Assembly (NCBI GenBank): GCA_947579605.1
Contig: OX388307.1
Span: 28,807,237-28,871,236, forward strand
Origin: Athripsodes cinereus
Lineage: Eukaryota > Arthropoda > Insecta > Trichoptera > Leptoceridae
Reading direction: 5' to 3'
DNA length: 64,000 nucleotides
In this document: positions 23,531-34,984 of the stretch, one piece after another
Layout: the number at the start of each line of letters is the position of its first letter
Position numbering within the stretch: position 1 is the first letter of the stretch
Made by a program: the position numbers and the translations under genes
Notes under the pieces: model-generated
Told to the model about the DNA's origin: nothing
The model's database searches: none
The model's input: the letters and a program-made list of their open reading frames with translations, nothing else

Positions 23531-25679
23531 AAAAACTGTTTTATTTAATTATAAATATGTAAAAATAAATACCCTAAAGAGAAATATCTTGATATTCTGG
23601 AGGCATTGGAGAGTAATATGTGTGAAAATTTAATTAATATTCAACAGCCTTTAATGCCTTCATCATTACCTTCTCTCCGGAACCCCCCTCTTGCATCGTC
23701 CTCACCCACCTTGCCCTTCCTCATAACCAGTCTTTATCAATTTTATTTGTTTAAGTTTTGTCTTTTTTTATAATTTATTAATCGTTTACTACTGTAAATG
23801 TTAGTGTTATTTTTTTATTAATTTAATAATTATTAAATAAAAGTGTAAGTGTTAAACTTAGTAGTCGAATTTTTTTTATCGCAAAACATATTTAAGTAGA
23901 TTTAAACAGTGCTTTAAATTAAAAACATCGTGAGTAATGCTTATTGAAAATAAGATTATAAAATTAGAATATTTGTGAATTTGAACATATTTTTTATAAA
24001 ATTAAGTCTGTTAGCACTTTGACGAATATCCATTATTCATCTTTTGTTTTAATTTTATGATGCATTCAAACCACGATGTCGTTTACTTTTCATCTCTGCT
24101 GACCTGTCACTGTCATTGAATGATATCCACATAATTATAAGTATTTACTAGAAGTTTTCTTTAAAAAATTTAAAGGATTATTAACGACGTGGTTTAAATC
24201 TTAAGTTTTATTTTAAAAACTAAATATCATCAAATTTTCAATTGAACATAAAATTTCCAGTGAAAGGACTACATTGAGTCAATCAAATTTCATCCAAAAG
24301 TACTCACTTAAAAAATTTTAAGTTTTCACTAAACAACTATCGAATATAGTATATAAACTATTTAGATATGTGATATTATAAACAAAAGGTGCTGAACCTC
24401 ATTAATATCGTTAATTCTGCTAAATTGTAAAATAAACAAGAAAATATATATAATAATATGTTTACGTTATTATTATGCAAAAATATAAATACTACGTACA
24501 TATAATATCCACTTACATATACATACAAAAGTTTAATATACAATACATACATGCATACGTGATTTAAGATAATATTTTTTTCTTGTTTTAAGTAAATACC
24601 TCCACAAAATATGTACATAGAATAATAACACCATAAATGAGAAATGTAGGTATAATTGACGCTATAGCAAGAACAAAAATGCATAAACTTAGATGAAGTT
24701 TTGAGATACGGTCGTAAAAAAATCAGTTGTATCTATATCAGCAATATTATTTATGCACATTTAATGGAATTTTAATTTAGATAAAAAATATAAAATCAAA
24801 TTTTAATGGATTAAAAATTTTGAAATTTAAATCGCAAGAAAAACGACGCTTCAAACAAAAAAGGGTTAGGAATTGAAACTCAACATTTTTATAAATACAC
24901 ATTTTTTTATTAATTAACGAGGAAACAACTGTCTCGTCCCTTACTAAGACATTTCATTTCATTTTACTTTTACCATGTACACAGGATCAGACAGTCAATT
25001 ATAGAACATGACCACAAAATGCAAAATCAAAAGGTAGTCCAGCGAAGATCCCAATTTTATCTGTGAAGCCTTAAAAAAATCATCAAAGTTAAGTGAATCA
25101 CCAATAAATAATTGTAAAAGATGAATTACGACTAAAATAATATATGAGAAATTAAACATAATCGAAACCAAATTTATAAAGAATACAAAATTAATTAGGG
25201 AGGTAAAAAGGAAGGGAGAAAATAAATGAAAAAGAAGTAAGAAAACGGATATTAGCGCAACGAATCAAAATATATCAATAAAAATTTGCAAGCCAAAAGA
25301 GCAGGGGAATTCATATTAGAATTTTCTAGTAAAATAACCATAGATCCATGGGTTCTTGTCGTAGCTGCCGACTAGATTATGAATATTCTCGTGTTTATAA
25401 TATTATTGTATAAAAGAAACTTAAAATTTTGTCACCTTGCTTTTCTATATATTATGAACCATTCCAACTTAATTTTATCAAAATCAATACATAAGATGAA
25501 TTTAGATATACTAGATCTGTAAACTTTGCTTATGTCTGCAACCTTGTAAGGTCATAACGAAAACAATAAAAATATGTTTTATTATTATTACTTTAATTTT
25601 ATTATAATTTTTTAACGTTTATTTATAATTTTATCATTAGAAGCTAGTTTTTATTTTTAGACACATATCTGCGTATTTA
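23531..25679. other. long non-coding stretch
   Basis: AT-rich. Open frames such as 24376-24684 (minus) consist mostly of Y, I, F and V and are not considered genes. No repeats were recognised. Confidence 0.4.
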
Positions 25680-25760
25680 TAACTTGCAGTTAATCCGCTG
25701 GCTACTGCATTTCTGGGATATGCCGTGATGATACAGTACCTAGTAGCAGTAGTAGATATT
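25680..25760 (+). mobile_element. SINE-3 3' end
   Basis: CCGCTGGCTACTGCATTTCT, then GATATGCCGTGATGATACAG and a TAGTAGCAGTAGTAG tail. Confidence 0.55.
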
Positions 25761-27642
25761 GTCTCCCCTACACACAAAAAATGCATTTAGACGTAGCTTA
25801 TTAGCCATGTCTTATGTTTACCCTCTCCAAATGAAAACTATTGATCAGATAATATTTTTTAAATCAAAATCCTGCTCATAATATACTTAGTAATATACCG
25901 AACAATCTAATTAAGATATTACCCTATAAAATAATATAACTTGACAATTATAAGGAATTATTTACGCCAGGCATAATAAGTTGGAACAATGTGATGTAAG
26001 TAAAATGTCATACATATTAGTTTACGTTTTAAAGTTAAACTTTTGGTGGAAAATGTAATCTGAACTTCGTGCTTTATAAAGTCAGAAGGCAATATTGAGA
26101 AAGAAAAACACATACTACAAATACTCAGTACTTTTATCCAATAGAACATATTAAGTTGGTGAGTAACCATAGGTTGATATTTCAATGTTCGTACAGGTAA
26201 AACACCAAGTACCGCGTAGGTACTTAATACTCATCTTTGTACTATATTGTATAAGTACCAGAGAGTCATACGGCTGTTCTTACGGTGGAATGCGGACCCG
26301 CTATTTTACTCTTGACTTCATTACTATTTACTTTTACTTTCATAAGACTATTTACTTATTCAACGACTCTCTGTACTTATAACAAAGTGTTATATAAATA
26401 ATGACATTTACAGAAAAATTACACTAATAAAAAGAAAATATTTTGACAATTTTTTTTTGTTTCTCTTCGCCTTTCAAAGTTTTTTTCGGAAGCACAGGAT
26501 AGAGACAAACCCGGAACAAGATGAAAATTTTCTTATTTTCTTTCTTGAAAATGTATAAATATTTGACAAGTCAACTTATTTGACTTAACAGGACCATGTA
26601 TTTTTGCCTATAATTGATACTAATAAATAAAAAAAAAAAAAAATGTTAATTTTTGAATACTTATTATAAAAAAAAACATCAATAATCACATATATTATAG
26701 GCATTACGTATTTATCGTATCACACTTTATCATACATATTGCAAAACATTATTATGGTCTCCCAATAATGGTTAATTTCCTTTCAAAACGAATTTGGGAC
26801 AATCAACCAACGATGTATTCGCATGTCTTGAATATTGAATAAGATATTCTCGAAATAAAATTAAAGTTCATGTAGTGACAAATTTCTCATAAAAGTTCGT
26901 CATTGAACAACTTTTAAAGCTGTCATTTAGATTTTCAGTCAAAAAAAATATCGCAGTCTGTTTTCAAGAGAAATTAATTGCAATTAAATTGAAACGAGCC
27001 CCTTGAAGGCTAACGAGAGAGGGAGAAGGTGTTCCAAAGCCTATTTCATAATGTAAAATATTTACTTTTACAAATTAAGATTAAAATAAATATGGAAGGT
27101 CACAAAATCCTTGTCACAAAAGTTTCAAGTCATACCTACTTAAAAATGTTTTTTTTTAACCATTCCCAAATATTTTGTTTTTCATAGAATAAAGATTATA
27201 ATACTTTATTTATTTTTGTTGTATAATTTATTGAGGAAAATCATTAGAATTATTTACTATACTACCAATTATTACTATAACCAAAGAACGACCCGTTCAT
27301 TTTGTAGATAGATGGTGAATACCTTCCGCGTAGAGTCATGACTTTGAAAATCGTGATTTTCAATAACAATTTGTTTTCTAATAGTAATCTTCTTCATATT
27401 TCGAAATTACCGGAAAGGTATAATCACCATCAAAGCCATCAGCATACAACTATCTATTGAGTAAACTCAAAAATTGAATAATTTATTCAATTTTAGATCT
27501 ATTTCAACAAACTACATACCTACATTTTATTAAAAATATTACGAGAAAAGTATTTCAAATAGAAAGTCGAAGGAATTTTATCCAAGAATTCTTTAAATTT
27601 ATTTTGAATTTTTATGATATATTTACAAAATTGGTACCTTCT
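25761..27642. other. non-coding stretch
   Basis: No gene recognised. At about 26460-26516 CTCTTCGCCTTTCAAAG...GGAAGCACAGGATAG weakly resembles a minus-strand LINE-A end. Confidence 0.35.
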
Positions 27643-27937
27643 ATTTTTTGCAAGTTTTCCGAGTATCCTGTTAAAGGTAAGTATTCGCAGAACTTTACGT
27701 ATAAAATTATTGATATGAGAAATGAATCTCTTTTTTATTATTTCCCCGGAGAAGCAATCTGCATTTTTATTACTTGCAGATAGTTATGTAATTTGAACTA
27801 AGTGTTTTTTTCTACTATGGATTATTGATTCCGAGAGAGACGTCTTTCGACTAATCAGGTCATTATCAATCTACAATTTATGCAGCTAGTCTTCTGGCTA
27901 CCCCATTAATGGGATAAACTGTGACAGTGTGGTAGGT
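27643..27937 (+). mobile_element. SINE-3 copy split by an F-family element
   Basis: The SINE-3 head (GCAAGTTTTCCGAGTATCCT) and middle (CATTTTTATTACTTGCAG) are followed by about 92 bases of F family (27791-27882, with CGAGAGAGACGTCTTTCGAC). The SINE then resumes with TGCAGCTAGTCTTCTGGCTA and GGGATAAACTGTGACAG. Confidence 0.6.
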
Positions 27938-28594
27938 ACTGAAGAACTCAAATATGGATAATTTAAAAATATTTTTCTATGTTGATGAGTTACTGAGTAA
28001 CAAAAACACTTTTTTTCTACAAAAACACCCGTAACGGGTGATATATTTTAGTATATCATATGCAATACGAAAAAAATATAGAAAAGTTATTATCCTCATT
28101 GATCATATTATTGTACGAGTATATTAAGTCTGAAACAAAAGCATTGAACTCAGTGATAAACTGCGAAAAATTTCGTACGTGTTCAAAGTTCAATATCTTC
28201 TCAATAGGTGATAATATGTAGGTATTGCTGGCGCCGCAGTAACAATAAAACTAATAAAATCACAAAACAGGTACCTTGCTAAACATACCTGAATTATAAT
28301 TAATATTATAAATAAGTAAAATTATGTTTCTGCTTTATTATGTATACTAGTAATGTTTAACACGGCTTTGTTCTGAAAATAAATAACGGTTAACACGTAT
28401 TGCAGATAGCAAAAGTACTGCCCTGAGAATTGACAGTAAATGAGGGAAATTATTTCAAAATTGGCATCACTATGATGTAAATATTTTGGACATTGACATC
28501 CTGTCATTGGTATTATACTTTTGCGGAATGCTTTATTATTACTAATTGTAATATTGTGTTTATCCAAATACAAATATCTGATAATAACATGCGT
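27938..28594. other. non-coding stretch
   Basis: Nothing recognised; the minus-strand open frame 28322-28621 has no family resemblance. Confidence 0.3.
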
Positions 28595-28902
28595 GAAAAT
28601 AAATTGACATGATTTGGTCATGTGGAACGAATGGAAGAGGAAAGAATGACAAAGAGGATATACTTGTCTGAAAGGAGGGATGTAAGGAAGCGTGGGCGTC
28701 TAAAAACTACATGGCTTGACCATGTTGATCAAATTCTGAAGGACGACCGTGTATTGAGTAAGAGAAATCGACTTGCGTGCATTAAAAATTGTATGAATGT
28801 AGAAGAAGCGAAAGAAGTATGTAAGGACAGATCTATATGGCGTTCCGTTCTCTCTGCCTACCCCTTTTGGCATACGGCGTGATGGAATAGGATAGGATAG
28901 GA
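28595..28902 (+). mobile_element. LINE-B C-terminal coding end with tail
   Basis: The frame encodes F-G-H-V-E-R-M, then R-K-R-G-R-L-K-T-T-W-L-D-H, R-L-A-C-I-K-N and D-R-S-I-W-R-S-V-L-S-A-Y-P. This is the conserved W-x-G-H-V-x-R-M ... K-R-G-R-P-x-T-x-W-x-D ... D-R-x-x-W-R-x-x-L terminus of a non-LTR retrotransposon polyprotein. It is open for 86 codons from 28622 and ends at a TGA inside GGCGTGATGG; one stop precedes F-G-H. The tail is a GGATA repeat. The terminal bases (CCTACCCC...TACGGCGTGATGG) match the SINE-3 3' end. Paralogues: 16073-16690, 40478-40730 (both minus) and 43757-43920. Confidence 0.7.
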
Positions 28903-29024
28903 GGATTATAACAAAGTGTTATACATCTCCATTTTGAAATGCACACATTCAACAAACCGAAATAAAAATGTTAGAGCACGTAGAGCACGTATTCGATTTC
29001 CATACAAATCTTAGGACATGTAGG

Positions 29025-29215
29025 CCTAGTCAAAACACATTTAAGCGTTACGTTTTCGTTTCATTTTCGTTCAAACGTTGACGACGTTGCGAGAACGTGT
29101 TAATTTTCGTAGCTACTTGTGTATTTTAGCTACGAAATTGATGCGTTCTCGCAACCTTGTCTTGTTTGAACGAAAACGAAACGAAAACGTAACGCTTAAA
29201 TGTGTTTTGACTAGG
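29025..29215. mobile_element. 191-bp near-palindromic MITE
   Basis: The ends are CCTAGTCAAAACACATTTAA and its inverse. The inverted arms run about 80 bases each through GTTACGTTTTCGTTT and TTGCGAGAACG, leaving a short centre around 29105-29130. There is no open frame. It can form an almost perfect hairpin. Confidence 0.8.
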
Positions 29216-29330
29216 GGCCATGGTGTCATTTGAATTGCAATATCTCTGTAAACATTTATATTTTTTTAAGTCAAAAACCAACTTCGTGTAGAGTATATTC
29301 ATCTCTGTCTTGACTTATTATTATAGTGGG

Positions 29331-29625
29331 TTACAATACATTGGATTGGTCTGCAACCACTTTAGATTTTCTTCTCCATTCTTCCCCTTTTTCAGCGTAT
29401 TTCTTTAATTCTACGTATGTGCCACAGTTCATGTCCTTCTTCAGTTGGTATAAGTGTCTCTTGGTCGGCCTCTACCGTTTCTGCTTTCGGTCTTGCCCTC
29501 CGCGATGGTGATTAGCAAGCCTGGGTGTCTGATGTTGTGGCCAATCCAGTTAGCTCGTTGAAGACTCATAAATAGACTAATTACAAAGTCTAAAAAGTAC
29601 ATAGACGAAATGCGACCGAACATTA
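29331..29625 (-). mobile_element. LINE-D C-terminal coding end, frameshifted
   Basis: On the minus strand RANWIGHNIRHPG leads to G-R-N-G-R-G-R-P-R-D-T-Y, then after a one-base shift near 29443, L-K-K-D-M-N-C-G-T-Y-V-E-L-K-K, W-R-R-K-S-K-V-V-A-D-Q-S-N. This is a typical non-LTR C terminus ([RN]-W-I-G-H-x-x-R, G-R-G-R-P-R, W-R-R-x-S). The terminal TTGTAACCCACTATAATAAT marks the 3' end. Confidence 0.7.
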
Positions 29626-30699
29626 GAATTTATTAGATTATATAGAGAGATGATAAGCGATAAAACATTGGTATTATTGTTGAATAAACTCTTTCATATA
29701 AATAGACAAGATGCTAATATAAAGATATTATGTTTTCGCGGCTGGGTGTCCTTGGTATTTGCAAATTAAGGAATTTATTTGTAAGATTTTTCCAACATTA
29801 TTAATTTCGTCTGTCTCTCGACCGAACTCTTCCTATAAAATTCTTTTATTTAAATAAAATATATTATGACATTTTCGTTGATGAAATATTACATTTTTAA
29901 TGGTGTTTGAAAAAAAAATACACTGGCAACATTAAATAAAAGCTGAATTTCTAAAATGATAATCACGAGACTTTATAATTTTATCGTAGATGAAGTTTAT
30001 TTTATGAGCTTTAAATAAGTTTCGGAATTTAAATTATTTGGGATGTGCTGTGCACTGCAACCTATAAGATTTATTGTTTACCACCTACTTTATTTGTATT
30101 TGATTTTGAGTGCACCTTGAATAAAAATTTATTCTACTTCTACCTTATGATTACCTAGTATCTGATTTTTTTGCGAATCCCACGGCAGTGTTATCAGAAT
30201 TTCTCAATTTAACCAAAAATTGATGCGAATAGAAAAATCCAAAAGAAAAATCTAATTTAACTAGTACCTTACAATACCTCATGTTATTATAGAATTAAAA
30301 TTTTCCCAATGATTAAACTTACAAGAAATTATAGGAGAAATTCTATTGTTTTTACGTTAATTTACCAAATAAGTTACATCATCATACATTCATTGTATAC
30401 GCATTAATTTGATACATATATTATCATTATAAAATATTAATTAAACTAATTTAAGTTTGTACAATCGACGTCATGTGTCTTTCGTCATATTCATGCTGTC
30501 TCTGTGTGTATTCTTACTAATTGAGTTTACATTATTTCGATAGAAAGGCATTTTTAATTTTGATGCATTTTCGCCATTACTTAATTCTGTAAGATATATT
30601 TGCTACGCTTCTTGACTGCGGTGCTACGTTATAAAGTTATTATGTCACATTATTGTTATATTTTTTACCTAGTTGACAACATGGGTATTAAATTAATTA
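29626..30699. other. non-coding stretch
   Basis: AT-rich; nothing recognised. Confidence 0.35.
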
Positions 30700-31135
30700 T
30701 TGTAAAATGCTTATTATTGTGATGAGGATGATAACGATGAGGTATGTCACCCATTCTGAATGTCTTATTTTTTATTGTGAAATACTTATTATTGTGATGA
30801 GGATAATAACGATGAGGTATTTCAGCCATTCTGAATGTCTTATTTTTTATTGTGAAATACTTATTATTGTGATGAGTATAATAACGATGAGGTATTTCAG
30901 CCATTCTGAATGTCTTATTTTTTATTGTGAAATACTTATTATTGTGATGAGGATAATAACGATGAGGTATTTCAGCCATTCTGAATGTCTTATTTTTTAT
31001 TGTGAAATACTTATTATTGTGATGAGGATGATAACGATGAGGTATTTCAGCCATTTTCAATGTCTTATTTTTTATTGTGAAATACTTTATATTGTAATGA
31101 GGATGATAAGGATGAATCGTTTATCATCTCATTCT
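30700..31135 (+). repeat. 75-bp tandem array derived from the SINE-3 core, ~5.7 copies
   Basis: GATGAGGATA-type blocks start at 30721, 30796, 30871, 30946 and 31021 and, diverged, at 31096, exactly 75 bases apart. Each unit contains AACGATGAGGTAT, then CATTCTGAATGTCTTATTTT, which is the SINE-3 core (compare 36907-36945). Because 75 is a multiple of three and the units are alike, both strands stay open: 185 codons plus (30707-31264) and 131 codons minus (30665-31060), each a 25-residue periodic peptide. These frames are treated as artefacts. Confidence 0.9.
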
Positions 31136-31230
31136 GAATGTTTTATTATCACGGAAAATAAGACTGTCATGTCCACTGGCTACCCTACATGTGAAAAATT
31201 TCGAGATGGTATTGATATAGAAAAATATTA
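31136..31230 (+). mobile_element. degenerate SINE-3 remainder after the array
   Basis: CATTCTGAATGTTTTATTAT and CACTGGCTACCCTACATGTG continue the SINE-3 order after the 75-bp array, so the array lies inside an old SINE-3 copy. Confidence 0.45.
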
Positions 31231-31367
31231 CCGTACCTACGAGCATATATTTTATGAATATTGAAGGATCCACCGTCCACCCGGATACCGCAGAAGTCTG
31301 GGGACTTCCATTTTAAGTCGAAAACATTTTGAAAAATCTGTAATTGATTTTTTTGTTAGTAATTTAC

Positions 31368-31545
31368 CGAGTTCGTCGGTAGCTTGGAGGTAGAGTCTCG
31401 GCCTTCAGACCAAGGGGTCCGTGGTTCAATCCCAGGTGCCGGCAAAACTCCCTTTTCACGGCACAAGCTTTTAGCTTTGTGTGAAAGGTGTATAAGGTTG
31501 TATTTGGGTTTATAACAAACCCAGATATATCTTTTTTTTTTTAAT
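31368..31545 (+). mobile_element. SINE-1, near full length
   Basis: Head TCGTCGGTAGCTTGGAGGTA, B box GGTTCAATCCC (31423-31433), body AAACTCCCTTTTCACGGCAC and ACAAGCTTTTAGCTTTGTGT, terminal GGGTTTATAACAAACCCAGA and a T-rich run. It is the most complete SINE-1 here, about 175 bases. Confidence 0.75.
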
Positions 31546-32214
31546 TAATCCGATTTCTTCACATATTCGAAAATTATAATCAAAAGCTTTTCGCACCATT
31601 CATAACTAGCTCAAACTTTTGCAGTTTCTTCTTCAAAACATTCTTTAGAATGAACCAAAAATATTGGTTTAAATTCATATCAATATAATAAATTGCAATG
31701 AAATCATTTAAGGCTTTTAATAAATAATGATTACCTCTTGATAACCTAATAATAATAATAAACTACAAGTGTTAATATAGCGATTAACGTTTTATTTAAA
31801 AATAAAAGAAGATTATGACTAACAATAGGTAATAAATATAATATTCATTCATCGATAGTGTTTGTTATATTATGTTTGTTACGGGGTATAAAACGTGTTT
31901 AACGTATCATAATAATAACAATATTATCATCGTTTTATTGACAATTCATCGTGATTTTCTTATAAGTATAATATAGTCTCATGTTTTTCCAATTTATATC
32001 CGGGATGGCGCGCCTATATGAGAATAATAATGTACATCTTGATAACAATGATGTTTTAAATTCTCAGTACGACTGTAAGCTCATTCCTGCATCAAATTCT
32101 GTGAAGCGAAGTAACATATTTTAGATCTAATATTTCGATTTCGATATTCCCTCAGGGCGATCCTTATTATGAAGTTCACATTCAGTTGATAAGTTTTATC
32201 TTTTGCATCCTACT
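31546..32214. other. non-coding stretch
   Basis: Nothing recognised. Confidence 0.35.
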
Positions 32215-34017
32215 AAATTCATCATCAGCATCGCCCTCAATGCTCCTCTCGGGAGCACAGGGCAGAAATCAGCCTGCTCTATTCAGAGCAACTTTGCGCC
32301 GATTGTGTCACCTCTTCCCACGACATTCTCATTATATCTTCTGGGGAGCACAGGACAGAAATCAGCCTCCTCTATTCAGAGCGACTCTGCGCCGATTGTG
32401 TCACCTCTTCCCACGACATTCTCATTATATCCTCTCGGGAGCACAAGGCAGAAATCAGCCTCCTCTATTCAAAACGACTCTGCGCCGATTGTGTCAGCTC
32501 TTCCCACGACATTCTCATTATATCCTCTCGGGAGCACAGGGCAGAAATCAGCCTCCTCTATTCAGAGCGACTCTGCGCCGATTGTGTCACCTCTTCCCAC
32601 GACATTCTCATTATATCCTCTCGGGAGCACAAGGCAGAAATCAGCCTCCTCTATTCAAAACGACTCTGCGCCGATTGTGTCACCTCTTCCCACGACATTC
32701 TCATTATATCCTCTCGGGAGCACAGGGCAGAAATCAGCCTCCTCTATTCAAAACGACTCTGCGCCGATTGTGTCACCTCTTCCCACGACATTCTCATTAT
32801 ATCCTCTCGGGAGCACAAGGCAGAAATCAGCCTCCTCTATTCAAAACGATTCTGCGCCGATTGTGTCACCTCTTCCCACGACCTTCTCATTATATCCTCT
32901 CGGGAGCACAGGGCAGAAATCAGCCTCCTCTATTCAAAACGACTCTGCGCCGATTGTGTTACCTCTTCTCACGACATTCTCATTATATCCTCTCGTGAGC
33001 ACAGGGCAGAAATCAGCCTTCTCTATTCAGAGTGACTTTGCGCCGATAGTGCTACCTCTTCCCACGATATTCTCATTTTGTCCTCTCGGGAGCACAGGGC
33101 AGAAATCAACCTCCTCTATTCAAAACGACTCTGCGCCGATTGTGTCACCTCTTCCCACGACATTCTCATTATATCCTCTCGGGAGCACAGGGCAGAAATC
33201 AGCCTTCTCTATTCAAAGTGACTTTGCGCCGATAGTGCTACCTCTTCCCACGACATTCTCATTATATCCTCTCGGGAGCACAAGGCAGAAATCAGCCTCC
33301 TCTATTCAAAACGACTCTGCGCCGATTGTGTCACCTCTTCCCACGACATTCTCATTATATCCTCTCGGGAGCACAGGGCAGAAATCAGCCTCCTCTATTC
33401 AAAACGACTCTGCGCCGATTGTGTCACCTCTTCCCACGACATTCTCATTATATCCTCTCGGGAGCACAAGGCAGAAATCAGCCTCCTCTATTCAAAACGA
33501 TTCTGCGCCGATTGTGTCACCTCTTCCCACGACCTTCTCATTATATCCTCTCGGGAGCACAGGGCAGAAATCAGCCTCCTCTATTCAAAACGACTCTGCG
33601 CCGATTGTGTTACCTCTTCCCACGACATTCTCATTATATCCTCTCGTGAGCACAGGGCAGAAATCAGCCTTCTCTATTCAGAGTGACTTTGCGCCGATAG
33701 TGCTACCTCTTCCCACGATATTCTCATTTTGTCCTCTCGGGAGCACAGGGCAGAAATCAACCTCCTCTATTCAAAACGACTCTGCGCCGATTGTGTCACC
33801 TCTTCCCACGACATTCTCATTATATCCTCTCGGGAGCACAGGGCAGAAATCAGCCTTCTCTATTCAAAGTGACTTTGCGCCGATAGTGCTACCTCTTCCC
33901 ACGACATTCTCATTTTGTCCTCTCGGGAGCACAGGGCAGAAATCAACCTCCTCTATTCAAAACGACTCTGCGCCGATTGTGTCACCTCTTTCCACGACAT
34001 TATCATTATGTCCTCTT
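32215..34017 (-). repeat. 93-bp minisatellite made from the LINE-A 3' end, 19 units with a 7-unit higher-order repeat
   Basis: The stretch begins with the LINE-A tail on the minus strand (CATCATCAGCATCGCCCTCA, 32219-32240). From 32251 a 93-base unit repeats 19 times to 34017. Each unit starts GGGAGCACAGGGCAGAAATC and matches the reverse complement of LINE-A 34818-34895. Units 5-11 and 12-18 carry the same variant order; for example the CTCTCGTGAG variant is at 32990 and 33641, 651 bases (7 units) apart. Since 93 = 3 x 31 the strand opposite to LINE-A coding is open in two frames (616 and 270 codons), giving a 31-residue periodic peptide. In the LINE sense the unit has a stop (CTGAATAG). No protein is proposed. 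Confidence 0.93.
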
Positions 34018-34532
34018 ACGTTATTTGAAAATTTCTTACAGTATTTTTCTTGATTAGAAATCATTTATGTGCTAAGGTTTTGATTTAAAGTTGTTATCTT
34101 TCAAATGAATCATGCTTCAGATTTTAGATGTGATGTGATGCGATGTGATGTGATGTGATGAAAAAGTGACTAATTAATGAGATGATTAATTCATTAATGT
34201 ACATTATGCATTATAAAATGTTGCGAACTACTGGATGCGATTTCCAATAAAGATAAAACAATGAACTAATGTCAGGTACTTGGATAATGTTGTAGAGTCA
34301 TAAAATACAAATCGTACATATAAACTTCCTAGAAGACGACAAAATGTAATATAAAACTATATTGGATTGTACAATGACGTGATTTTCATACATGCAAAAA
34401 AGCAACAGATGCCTACAAGGCTTTTTTCCGTATAGGTATGTTAATTACCAATGCATCTATGATGGCAAAAATGAAATTTTTTGAAACATTCGTTAATTTT
34501 CATAATAAAATGAAAATTCAACAATGGTACTA
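34018..34532. other. non-coding stretch with a short microsatellite
   Basis: A GATGT pentamer repeats about seven times at 34127-34160. Otherwise AT-rich, nothing recognised. Confidence 0.5.
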
Positions 34533-34917
34533 AACTTTGAAAACAAGTGTCTTAGAAGGATTTTGGATGTCAAATGGTATGAACATGTTACAAATGATGC
34601 TGTGCGCCGGCGTACCCACCAGAGACCTGTAATCTCCGTAATACAGGAGAGACGATGGTCCTGGGTGGGGACATGTTTTGAGAATGCTTAATGATAGTTG
34701 GCCAAAAAGAGTACTGTTCTTCCGTCCGCAGGGGTTCCGTCGGTCCGGGCGTCCCTCTTTCACAATACACCGTTCCTATGAAAACGATATCAGAGCGCAA
34801 GGAATGTCGTGGAAAGAGGTGACGCAATTGGCGCAGAGACGCTCTGAATGGAGGAGGCTGGTTTCTGCCCTGTGCTCCCGAGAGGAGCGTTGAGGGCGAT
34901 GATGATGATGATGATGA
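34533..34917 (+). mobile_element. LINE-A, best preserved 3' end (RTE-like)
   Basis: It encodes N-K-C-L-R-R-I-L-D-V-K-W-Y, then A-V-R-R-R-T and E-R-R-W-S-W-V-G. After a one-base shift near 34667 it continues in another frame with V-L-R-M-L, W-P-K-R-V-L-F-F, S-G-R-P-S-F-T, S-W-K-E-V-T-Q-L-A-Q-R-R and E-W-R-R-L-V-S-A-L. The chain C-L-R-R-I-L ... R-R-x-x-W-x-G-H-V-L-R-M ... G-R-P ... W-R-R-L-V is typical of the C-terminal region of RTE-type and related non-LTR reverse transcriptases. The stop is followed by a (GATGAT)n tail (34898-34917), a short-unit 3' tail as RTE elements have. Upstream sequence is missing. Copies: 1104-1362, 4378-4541 and the array at 32215-34017. Confidence 0.8.
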
Positions 34918-34984
34918 AGTATAAATTTGAAAAGTTGGTTATTTTTGTTTGAATTCATTTATATCATTACGATATTTCTCACAG

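Noticed and set aside
24376..24684. 102-codon minus-strand ORF
   Set aside because: Composition is dominated by Y, I, V, L and C from AT-rich simple sequence; no family resemblance.
30665..31264. 185-codon plus and 131-codon minus frames as genes
   Set aside because: Both result from a 75-bp array of SINE core sequence; overlapping periodic frames on both strands are expected.
32186..34053. Plus-strand frames of 616, 270 and 107 codons as genes
   Set aside because: They are periodic translations of a 93-bp (31-codon) minisatellite made from the antisense of a LINE end.
34127..34160. GATGT pentamer repeat as telomeric sequence
   Set aside because: The arthropod telomere motif is TTAGG; this is a short microsatellite.
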